Below are positions 47,606 to 55,085 of a stretch of 64,000 nucleotides of DNA, piece after piece (position 1 is the first letter of the stretch; each line of letters opens with the position of its first letter). The translations under genes were made by a program, and so were the position numbers. The notes beneath the pieces are model-generated. The model worked only from the letters and a program-made list of their open reading frames with translations. It did no database searches and was not told the origin of the DNA. Source of the stretch: Shewanella woodyi ATCC 51908 (GTDB lineage: Bacteria; Pseudomonadota; Gammaproteobacteria; Enterobacterales; Shewanellaceae); assembly GCF_000019525.1 (NCBI RefSeq), contig NC_010506.1:2418001-2482000 (forward strand), in the 5' to 3' direction.

Positions 47606-48813
47606 CCTTTAGCCCCATGACTTGCTTGTGTATTTTCTAAGGAGGCTGTATCGCTCAGGCAGTTTACTGCCCCATCTAACACAGTTAGAAAGTTGTCAAT
47701 CATCTCAATGTTTACATGGGCAGTAATGACAAGCCGTAGACAGTGTCTGAATCGCTTTGATACTGAAATTATCCAATCCCACTCCTCCAGTAATGTCATG
47801 ACCTCTTCGGCATTTGGTAGGTCAACTATCACAATATTTAACTCAGGTGGTGAGGCGAGTTGATAGTTTCGCCACTTTAGTTGCTCTACCAAGTACTCCA
47901 TAGTGGCGTAATTCTTACGTGTGATCTCTTTATAACCATCCCAGCCTAAGTGCTCTAAAACCGCAAAGGTTGCAACTGCAGCACCGCCAGGTCTTGTGCC
48001 TAAAAATGTCTTATGGCTAGGTGTGTTAATAAAAAATGAGTCAAGAGATATCAGTTCAATTAAACTCTGATCACGAAAGAATATGCCCCCCGCAGGAATA
48101 TTGGCTAAACCATATTTATGAGGGTCCATCGTTATTGAGGATACGCCTGGTAAACTAAAGTCGAAATTGGGTAATTGGTATCCCAGTGCTTTGGCAAATG
48201 GAATGATAAAGCCCCCTGTTGCGGCATCGACATGTAGGTAGATTTGATGCGCCACTGCAATATCACTTAACTCTTCAATTGGATCGATTGAACCGAATTC
48301 ACTGCTACCCGCTGTTGCGACTATTGCTACAGTATTTTCTGAAATATGTTTGTTGATTTGAGAAATATCCATACGGAATTTTTCATCTACAGGTAAGATC
48401 ACCGCTGTTAAATCCAACAAGTCAAAGATCTTTTTCATAGAGTAATGCACAGTTTCAGCACAAATAACTTCACTGACATGTCTGTTCTTTGCCTTGCTTC
48501 TTGCCTGCTTTTTGGCAACGTATAGGGCTAATAGGTTTGCTTCTGTTCCTCCGGAAACTAGGCTACCTGCAGGTTCTTTTGCATGTAAAAAGGTAGATAT
48601 GGACTGAATAACCTGTTGCTCAATTTGATGTGTACCCTGAAAAATACGAACATCACCGAGGTTGGTATCTATTGCATCAGTAAATGCCTTAACTGCGACC
48701 TCATGAGGCTGAGTACAGATAGAGTTCAGTACTCGATCCCAAGGTACATCGGTTTGACGTAGCTTCTGTATATTGGAATATACTTCTGATTTAGAGAGGC
48801 CGTGTTTACGCAT
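47602..48813 (-). CDS. PLP-dependent decarboxylase, MfnA-like (archaeal tyrosine/aspartate decarboxylase type)
   Basis: 403 residues from the ATG at 48813 (AGAAGAG upstream); a GTG three codons earlier is too close to its site. Group II decarboxylase features: the N-terminus RKHGLSKSEVYSNI and ETNLGD-like DTNLGDVRIFQGT, SGGTEANLLAL, HVDAATGGFI, and the PLP Lys in TMDPHKYGLANIP (Lys233). The N-terminus and overall pattern are closest to the MfnA family of methanogens, which decarboxylates L-tyrosine or L-aspartate. In this operon, decarboxylation of an aromatic amino acid is the likely step. Confidence 0.88.
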   Translation of the reverse strand: MRKHGLSKSEVYSNIQKLRQTDVPWDRVLNSICTQPHEVAVKAFTDAIDTNLGDVRIFQGTHQIEQQVIQSISTFLHAKEPAGSLVSGGTEANLLALYVAKKQARSKAKNRHVSEVICAETVHYSMKKIFDLLDLTAVILPVDEKFRMDISQINKHISENTVAIVATAGSSEFGSIDPIEELSDIAVAHQIYLHVDAATGGFIIPFAKALGYQLPNFDFSLPGVSSITMDPHKYGLANIPAGGIFFRDQSLIELISLDSFFINTPSHKTFLGTRPGGAAVATFAVLEHLGWDGYKEITRKNYATMEYLVEQLKWRNYQLASPPELNIVIVDLPNAEEVMTLLEEWDWIISVSKRFRHCLRLVITAHVNIEMIDNFLTVLDGAVNCLSDTASLENTQASHGAKG

Positions 48814-48815
48814 AT

Positions 48816-49640
48816 TTACCACTCTTCTACATTTGTTGGTGATGAATGTGATAAATCTTCAGCCATAGAGAGGGGAGCATATAACTCTTTTCGTCTTGCC
48901 CATAAGCCAAACCAGAGAGTGTTCTTGAATGTTAAGTCGGCTTCACGAGTTTTTGACATCAAGCCGTCATCCCACATTGCCTGTATGACTTCTGGATTCC
49001 ATTCTGCTTTAGCTTGAATGTTACTTGGTAATGCGATCATGCTACCGCCAGCACTCTCATCTTTAGTATCAACAGATGTACCGGTTGATGCATATGCAAT
49101 GGCAATACAATTTAATGTTGCTATCCCCCAAATAGAGCACTGTTTGGAGTTTAAGTTTTTAGTGGTTAAACTTCCCGAAACTAAGACTAACTCGGCTCCC
49201 TGCAGAGTTTGAATTCGAGAGGATTCTATATTCCAAAAATCACTTCCTAGTAATATGCCGACTTTTCCCATATCAGTCTCAATGACTGGGTAACGCTCTT
49301 CTGTGTTTTCTTTCATATCAAAGGCATGCTTTACACTTGCTAGACAGTGGCCTTTTCTATCAAGAAGGCGGGTAATATTGACGGTATGGCTGCCCTGTAC
49401 CTCAAGCCATGATCCCGTCAAAATATAGGTGTTGTATTTGAGTGCTAATGAGGAGAAGGTTTCCTGTATTTTTATAGCGGTATCTTCATCCAACCCGCAT
49501 TCTGGCTGAATCAATGCATGTTCAGGTAGCACGATAAAGTCTTGAGGCTCTTGACAGGCTTGAGCTACAAGTTTAACGATATATTTTAGCGCTTCTTGTA
49601 TGGACGCTTTTCTTTGTGTTTGTAAAACCTTAATTCTCAT
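48816..49640 (-). CDS. Nitrilase-fold protein 3, catalytic Cys missing
   Basis: 274 residues. Glu is kept (FIVLPEHALI, Glu40) and a Lys is present in LASVKHAFD (Lys104), but the Cys is Gly (ILLGSDFWNIES, Gly132; codon GGA at 49245-49247). Sister to the intact copy 4 (which has ICSDFWVPE-like VCSDFWVPE). It should not hydrolyse by the Cys mechanism. Stop and the decarboxylase start are separated by only two bases. Confidence 0.88.
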   Translation of the reverse strand: MRIKVLQTQRKASIQEALKYIVKLVAQACQEPQDFIVLPEHALIQPECGLDEDTAIKIQETFSSLALKYNTYILTGSWLEVQGSHTVNITRLLDRKGHCLASVKHAFDMKENTEERYPVIETDMGKVGILLGSDFWNIESSRIQTLQGAELVLVSGSLTTKNLNSKQCSIWGIATLNCIAIAYASTGTSVDTKDESAGGSMIALPSNIQAKAEWNPEVIQAMWDDGLMSKTREADLTFKNTLWFGLWARRKELYAPLSMAEDLSHSSPTNVEEW

Positions 49641-49700
49641 TATCCCTTCCTTAAGCTACTCGAATATTTGGCAGTAATGCCGCTACTTTTCTTTATCATT

Positions 49701-50624
49701 CTAAGGAGGAGGGATCTGCTGGGTTTGCTGAATACTTTTTTTGGTTTCAGCGACTAAATCTCGACCGAGCCCAACGTAATCTTCATTCAGTTTTTTGTAG
49801 CTAAAGGGCGCTCTTGATAGCAAGTTTTTCCATGTGTCGTCGTTATATGTTGGCGCCCTTAGTTTAAGGATGTTTTCAATTGAAAGGTGGGCAACAAGCG
49901 TAGAGGCTTCATTATCAGGTGCTTTTGCTATAATTCCTTCAGGAGTCGCGATTATACTGGTCCCTGCGAAAGAGACTGTGATTGTCCGTCCGCCGCGTTC
50001 TCCATGGATCTCTCCAACAGTGCTTATATAGACAATATTGACGCAATTAAGGTATGCCGTAGCATGAATGGCATTGACCATGGCATCCAGATTCTGCTTT
50101 AAGGAGCCACCTGGGACAAAAATAGTATGAGCCCCCTTAAGGGCTAACATTCTTATGGTTTCAGGAACCCAGAAGTCAGAACAAACAGCTATTCCAATTG
50201 GGCCGAACTCTGTATTAATTACCTCTATTGAGTTACCCGGTTCGCATACAACGGTTTCATTAGCAAACATATGAACCTTGTGAGCTTTGCCTGCAATCTC
50301 TCCCGCTCTATTTAATAGAACTGCGGTATTACAGTATTTTCCGTTTTGCAAAGATTCGACCATTGATCCTAGCAGGATATACACGGCATATTTTTTGGAC
50401 AAAGCTCCAAATTGCTCAGTGATTTTTCCTGGGATATTGGTATCTGTGATCCCTTGTAATGCTGATTGACCGGGCATATACCAAGGTGGGCCGAGGAAAA
50501 ACTCGGGGAGACAGATGATGTCAGGTGAATCACTCATACAGCAACTCTCTACCAACTCTAATGCTTTGGTGACATTGTGTCTGGGCTCATCTTGCCATGT
50601 TGTTTGAATTGTGACGACTTTCAT
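49701..50624 (-). CDS. Nitrilase-fold protein 4, intact catalytic triad
   Basis: 307 residues. The only nitrilase-fold copy in the island with all catalytic residues: Glu41 (IICLPEFFLG), Lys116 (KAHKVHMFANE) and Cys148 (IAVCSDFWVPE). It should hydrolyse an amide, or condense in reverse. It may be the catalytic subunit for the three inactive copies. It follows the PaaK-like gene by 16 bases. Substrate not known; closest to the aliphatic amidase/N-carbamoylase-like branch by motif, not by search. Confidence 0.88.
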   Translation of the reverse strand: MKVVTIQTTWQDEPRHNVTKALELVESCCMSDSPDIICLPEFFLGPPWYMPGQSALQGITDTNIPGKITEQFGALSKKYAVYILLGSMVESLQNGKYCNTAVLLNRAGEIAGKAHKVHMFANETVVCEPGNSIEVINTEFGPIGIAVCSDFWVPETIRMLALKGAHTIFVPGGSLKQNLDAMVNAIHATAYLNCVNIVYISTVGEIHGERGGRTITVSFAGTSIIATPEGIIAKAPDNEASTLVAHLSIENILKLRAPTYNDDTWKNLLSRAPFSYKKLNEDYVGLGRDLVAETKKSIQQTQQIPPP

Positions 50625-50640
50625 GCAGAGTATCCTGACA

Positions 50641-52008
50641 TTATTGCTGGCTCATTAAGGGGGAGCTTGGTATTGCTGTGCCTGGTTTGGAACAGTTATC
50701 AATTATCTCAAGCATTTCGTTATTGTTTGAAACACTAACATTGGCTTCAATATCAAATGTTTTTCTTATTTCGGTTCGTATTCGTTCGGCGGTAAGTGAT
50801 TTATCTTCAGTATTTGTTTGGGTATGAAAAGCGGAAATAGACAAGGTTTGGTTGTTGGTCACTGTGTATGAAAAGTAGGGCTCAAGACCTTGTATACTGA
50901 ACAAGACTGTATCTAATTCAGAAAAGTGATGAAGTCCATCAGGAGCCTCGAATATATCGTCTTCTCTGCCAAGGTGCGTAAAAGTGGGATGAGGGTTACC
51001 ACAAGAGCAAGGCTCATGATCTAATCGGATCAGATCGCCTGTTTTGTATCTAATTAGTGGCATAGCTTCAGTATTTAATGTGGTAAAGACCAGCTCTCCC
51101 ATTTCACCTAAGGGGACAGGGCTGCCTGTTTTAGGGGATAAGGTTTCTGAAAATAGCCGATTAGAGCAAAGGTGCAATTTTTGCTTTTCGCAGGGTGTTG
51201 CTACAGCTAATGCCTCAGTCATACCGTAGTGATTATAGACTTTAGCATTCCAAGACTCGGCGATGAACTTCTGCTTAGCGCTAGAGCTTGGCTCTCCGAC
51301 ACAAATGATCTTGTTAACTGTACTGCTCTTAGGGTCTAAGCCTGCTTCCGTTGCAAGTTGAGCTAAGCGAATTGCCCTTGTCGGAGAACAAAATAGTGTT
51401 GTTATGGAGTAGGTTTTAATTAAATTGACCAATCGCGTCCAAGGACACAAGATGTTATTTGTGCCGATAGACACAACAGTGACATTCAATATTTCTGCTA
51501 CTCGGTCAATGTCTGCGCCAACGTAGGTTAATTCATAAGGAACAGCTACTGCCAAAATATCCTGATTTGATAGAATTTTCCCCCAACTGAGACAGACTTC
51601 TAAATTATTGCTCAACCAGTCATTTTTAGTGACAAACCCAGAGCTGTACTGGCCTGAAGTTCCTGTACTTTCCCCATATCGGATAATGTTAGAAAAATCC
51701 ACAGCGAGTAGATTAAATGGGTAACAGCTTTTAACATCTGCTTTAGAAGTAAAAGGAAGGTGTTGAAACGCTTCAATAGTATCTACCTCATGCCAAGAGG
51801 CGTTATCTATATAGAAAGGGCTGTAGCTTGTTGCATATCTAATCGCATCATTTAACTGCGTGATAATAGAGTCATCTGATATTGAAAAGTTAGATTGATA
51901 ACTGTTTAACAGTTGAAGATGTTGAGTATATTGGCCATAAGCTGCGTTAGAATGGCTATGATTGCCAAGGGTGTTACAGCTAGTTTTACTATTATTTACG
52001 AGGGCCAT
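50641..52008 (-). CDS. Phenylacetate-CoA ligase-like adenylate-forming enzyme 1
   Basis: 455 residues. PaaK-type motifs: RYGESTGTSG (P-loop-like), YNHYGMTEALAVATPC, LIRYKTGDLIRLDHEPCSCGNPHP (Cys pair typical of PaaK), and a C-terminal domain. The family adenylates an aryl or small acid and passes it to CoA or a carrier. It is the first gene of the 13-gene minus-strand operon; a paralog is at 59776. It may supply acyl-AMP or acyl-thioester to the BtrH-like proteins. Substrate not predictable. Confidence 0.88.
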   Translation of the reverse strand: MALVNNSKTSCNTLGNHSHSNAAYGQYTQHLQLLNSYQSNFSISDDSIITQLNDAIRYATSYSPFYIDNASWHEVDTIEAFQHLPFTSKADVKSCYPFNLLAVDFSNIIRYGESTGTSGQYSSGFVTKNDWLSNNLEVCLSWGKILSNQDILAVAVPYELTYVGADIDRVAEILNVTVVSIGTNNILCPWTRLVNLIKTYSITTLFCSPTRAIRLAQLATEAGLDPKSSTVNKIICVGEPSSSAKQKFIAESWNAKVYNHYGMTEALAVATPCEKQKLHLCSNRLFSETLSPKTGSPVPLGEMGELVFTTLNTEAMPLIRYKTGDLIRLDHEPCSCGNPHPTFTHLGREDDIFEAPDGLHHFSELDTVLFSIQGLEPYFSYTVTNNQTLSISAFHTQTNTEDKSLTAERIRTEIRKTFDIEANVSVSNNNEMLEIIDNCSKPGTAIPSSPLMSQQ

Positions 52009-52338
52009 ATCTGAATTCCACTGTGGAAATTAGGAATAATCCTATAGCCAAGAACATTACTCGTCTACTACCCCTTGGGGTGGTTGAACTCTATTTTAAT
52101 ATCTATATTATCGTTAAATATAATCAATGTTATAGCTGATTAAATAATACAGGGGTTCTACATTTATAATGGTGTGGCACCTTTCTATTTTTATTGCATT
52201 GTTTAACGATGTGGTTATTAATCGCTTTGTGATATCTTAGCAAGTTATATAATGGTATTAAATTTACCTTACTACTGATTCTCCTTGGTATGACGAATTA
52301 GGTCTAACCAATTATAATGTTATAATTAAGGAATAATA
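52009..52338. other. Divergent promoter region of the two halves of the island
   Basis: 330 AT-rich bases between the PaaK-like gene (minus) and the BtrH-like gene 2 (plus). It contains the GC-rich palindrome at 52067-52084 and no other recognised element; the rest is AT-rich with no reading frame. Confidence 0.7.
52067..52084. promoter_or_regulatory. LuxR-type candidate operator (box C/D)
   Basis: ACTACCCC-TT-GGGGTGGT, an 18-base near-palindrome with CTACCC core, 59 bases before the minus-strand PaaK-like start and 255 bases before the plus-strand BtrH-like gene. It resembles boxes A and E. Its place in the only divergent gap of the island suits a shared regulator site. Confidence 0.5.
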
Positions 52339-53334
52339 ATGACGATGTTAGATGTTTCCGCTTTTAGTGGAGTGCATTGTGAATCAACCACAATGGTAAA
52401 TTTACTCAGTCAAAGAGGGATTGATATAAGTGAGGCTATGGTGTTTGGGCTTGGTAGAGGCTTAGATTATATATATTGGAAATCTAAATTGATGCCTTAT
52501 CCATTTATCGGTGGAAGAGTTAAACCAGATAAGTTGACTGAGTTTTTCTCTGAAAATTTGGATATTACCATTATAAGAAAAGAGACCGGTTCAATCGATA
52601 AAGCTTGGCAAAATCTAGTCAGTGAAATCGATGCGGGAAACTTAGTCGGCCTTAAGTTAGACAGTTACTTTCTTGAGTATTGTAGTGAGACTTTTCACTT
52701 CCCATCACATTATCTGACCTGCTATGGATATGATAATGAGAGGGTGTATTTGATCGATAGTATGGGGAGTGAAGAGCGCTACTCTACAAGTCGAGATAGC
52801 CTCTCGAAGGCGAGAAGTTTCAAAGGGCCCATGTCTTCAAAAAGTCTATCTTATACGTTGGCAGAACACGACATTAAGTTTGATCTCGAAGAGGTCATTC
52901 CGAAAGCTATTACTCAAAATAGTGAGTCTTACCTGAACCCTCCGATTAAAAATATGTCTTTTAAAGGGATATGCAAAACAAGTGAAGTTATGAAGGACTG
53001 GTTAACAACCCTTGAAAATCCAAAAGAGAACTTAGCTTCAATTGCCTATATAATGGAACACGCTGGAACGGGAGGGGGGTTATTTCGTAAACTCTGGGCG
53101 ACCTACCTACAAGAGTGTTCTCAGATCATTACTCATCCAGGTCTTGATGATATTAGTGCAAGATTTTTTGAAATTGGAGAAGCGTGGAGTCAAGTTTCCA
53201 ACTTATTAGAAAATACTGCAGAATTATTGGATAAAAGGTTGCTGTTAGAAGCATCAAGTATTCTGTTACGTATTGCTGAGGATGAGAAGAGTGCTATGAA
53301 GGATCTTCACTCCTTAGTCATTAATAAAATGTGA
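52339..53334 (+). CDS. BtrH-like acyltransferase (BtrH_N/DUF4872), intact triad
   Basis: 331 residues. N-terminal Cys in SGVHCESTT (Cys14), His in FPSHYLTCYGYD (His124), Asp in RVYLIDSM (Asp140), forming a Cys-His-Asp triad in a papain-like fold; the DUF4872 box GTGGGLFRKLWATYL is at the C-terminal third. The BtrH family moves an acyl group from a carrier-protein thioester to an amine. No acyl-carrier-protein gene is visible in this window. Single gene, divergent from the large operon. Confidence 0.85.
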   Translation: MTMLDVSAFSGVHCESTTMVNLLSQRGIDISEAMVFGLGRGLDYIYWKSKLMPYPFIGGRVKPDKLTEFFSENLDITIIRKETGSIDKAWQNLVSEIDAGNLVGLKLDSYFLEYCSETFHFPSHYLTCYGYDNERVYLIDSMGSEERYSTSRDSLSKARSFKGPMSSKSLSYTLAEHDIKFDLEEVIPKAITQNSESYLNPPIKNMSFKGICKTSEVMKDWLTTLENPKENLASIAYIMEHAGTGGGLFRKLWATYLQECSQIITHPGLDDISARFFEIGEAWSQVSNLLENTAELLDKRLLLEASSILLRIAEDEKSAMKDLHSLVINKM

Positions 53335-53348
53335 TCTGTTAATATTAG

Positions 53349-53373
53349 TCGCCAGGTTGTGATTTACTGGCGA
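53349..53373 (+). terminator. Inverted repeat after the BtrH-like gene, weak terminator candidate
   Basis: TCGCCAG-GTTGTGATTTA-CTGGCGA, 7-base stem with an 11-base loop, 15 bases after the stop codon. No continuous T-run follows, so it may not terminate strongly. Confidence 0.4.
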
Positions 53374-53578
53374 GGGCCTCATCTGCTGCTTTTCTTTGAA
53401 AACCTCGTTATCTCGTTAGTTTAATGCTTCACTATATCATTATTACTACCATCTATATTTTTGTCTGGTTTATATTCCTTTATATGTTATTGCTTATTTG
53501 ATGTCATATCTGCTAGCTGTTTCTTTAACCTTATGTTTTTCTGGTTTTCATCTATTTTAATCTTAATAAAATTAATCT

Positions 53579-53594
53579 AACTACCCGGGTGGGG
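53579..53594. promoter_or_regulatory. LuxR-type candidate operator (box E)
   Basis: AACTACCCGGGTGGGG with a perfect ACCCGGGT core (53583-53590), in AT-rich surroundings upstream of the TrpB-like operon, about 30 bases before a TATGAT -10 candidate. It shares CTACCCGGGT-like bases with box A (CTAACCGGGTAGG). Confidence 0.5.
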
Positions 53595-53701
53595 AGTTTG
53601 AATTAATAATATTCCCTCTATGATGGTTATTAAGTTCAATCACATTGATTAATCACTGCCAAAGTTACGGCATATATTTATGAGTAGAAGGATATGCGCT
53701 T

Positions 53702-55048
53702 TTGCATCTGCATACATGCGAAAGAATGGATCAATTGAAGGATAAGCTCAGGTCAAATAATGTGAATAAATTAGATTACCAACTCTCTTTAGAAGATATG
53801 CCCACTCAGTGGTTTAATTTCTTCCCCCACCTACCTAAACCATTACCTCCAGTAAGGGACAATGGGAAGCGTTCAACTCTGGAGATTAGCCAGTTAATTC
53901 GCCCTAAAATATTACTTGAGCAAAACGCGCCAAAAGAGAATTGGATAGATATTCCCGAAGAGGTGATAAATAAGTTGATCATGTGTGGTCGACCGACACC
54001 ATTGCGCAGAGCATTGAGTCTAGAGAAACACCTTAAGACGCCTGCAAGAATCTACTTTAAGCGGGAAGACACCATGGCGACAGGGAGTTTTAAACTCTCC
54101 ACTGCAGTTGCACAAGCATACTATGCGAAACAAGAAGGTAGAGAGATTCTTATATCGGAAACCGGTGCAGGACAATGGGGGATGAGTGTTGCTTTGGTGA
54201 GTCAGATGTTTGGCCTTGATGCTCGAATATTTATGGCTAGGTGTTCATTAGAGCAAAAACCGTATCGGCAACATTATATGAAAATGCTTGGATGTGAAGT
54301 ATATCCTTCACCGTCAACTAAAACAGAGTGTGGTAAAGAACTTCTACTCCAAACTCCAGGTCACCCTGGAAGTATTGGTAGCGCGATTAGTGAGGCTATT
54401 GAGAATGCTTTAGACACGCCGGGATCTGCTTATTTATCTGGAAGCAATGTAAATCATGTGCACTTACATCAAACCTTGCTTGGTTTAGAGGTTAAGCAGC
54501 AGCTATCGATGGCTGGTGAATCTAATGTGGATCATCTTGTAGCTTGTGTCAGTGGCGGGAGTAATTTATGCGGCTTTATGATGCCATTTCTGCCTGAGAA
54601 GAACAGTGGAGCCAAAATTGATATGTTGGGTGTGGAGTCAACTGCCTCCCCACGATTAACCCAAGGAACCTATGAGTACTGTCGCTCTGATGTTGCTGGT
54701 TATACGCCAGAAGTGCTGAGTCACTCCATGGGAGAGAGTTACATACCTGCTCCAGTTCATGTGGGCGGTTTACGAAATCACAATAGCTCCCCCTTAGTCA
54801 GTCTACTCTGTCGAGAAGGTATTCTTCGCGCGGAGGCATTAGATGAATTTAATGCCTTTAAAGCGGGCCAAATAATGCTGAAAACAGAGGGAATATTAGT
54901 CGCGCCTGAGTCTTCCCATGCGGTTGCTGCTGCCATCGATCTTGCGGAAAAAGCACGCATAGAAAACAAAGAATCTGTGATTGTGTTTTTAGCTAGCGGT
55001 AATGGTTTTTTGGATCTGCAAGGTTACAACGATGTATTAAATAATTGA
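53702..55048 (+). CDS. TrpB-like PLP-dependent enzyme with GSFK active site
   Basis: 448 residues from a TTG with AAGGA 10 bases upstream; the ATG at 53726 is the alternative and would remove eight residues. TrpB2-type fold: PTPLRRALSLEKHL, KREDTMATGSFKLST with the PLP Lys131, SETGAGQWGMSVA (Glu153, the base of TrpB), CVSGGSNLCGFM (phosphate loop) and PESSHAVAAA. The residue before the PLP Lys is Phe, while tryptophan synthases have His (GSHK). The TrpA partner is absent. It may add a nucleophile other than indole to serine or another amino acid. First gene of the plus-strand operon. Confidence 0.88.
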   Translation: MHLHTCERMDQLKDKLRSNNVNKLDYQLSLEDMPTQWFNFFPHLPKPLPPVRDNGKRSTLEISQLIRPKILLEQNAPKENWIDIPEEVINKLIMCGRPTPLRRALSLEKHLKTPARIYFKREDTMATGSFKLSTAVAQAYYAKQEGREILISETGAGQWGMSVALVSQMFGLDARIFMARCSLEQKPYRQHYMKMLGCEVYPSPSTKTECGKELLLQTPGHPGSIGSAISEAIENALDTPGSAYLSGSNVNHVHLHQTLLGLEVKQQLSMAGESNVDHLVACVSGGSNLCGFMMPFLPEKNSGAKIDMLGVESTASPRLTQGTYEYCRSDVAGYTPEVLSHSMGESYIPAPVHVGGLRNHNSSPLVSLLCREGILRAEALDEFNAFKAGQIMLKTEGILVAPESSHAVAAAIDLAEKARIENKESVIVFLASGNGFLDLQGYNDVLNN

Positions 55049-55085
55049 TATAGATAATGAAAGGGTTATTAGGTTAAGTATTTAT

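Larger units (their letters stand above)
53335..53701. other. AT-rich gap upstream of the TrpB-like gene
   Basis: 367 bases. Contains the inverted repeat at 53349-53373 after the BtrH-like gene, the box at 53579-53594, and -10-like TATGAT at 53619-53624. The rest is AT-rich; a 21-codon ATG frame (53680-53745) overlapping the next gene has no ribosome site and is not called. Confidence 0.65.

Noticed and set aside
53680..53745. 21-codon frame (ATG at 53680) overlapping the TrpB-like start, a possible leader peptide
   Set aside because: No ribosome site, no attenuator hairpin after it, and no run of regulatory Trp, Tyr or Phe codons.
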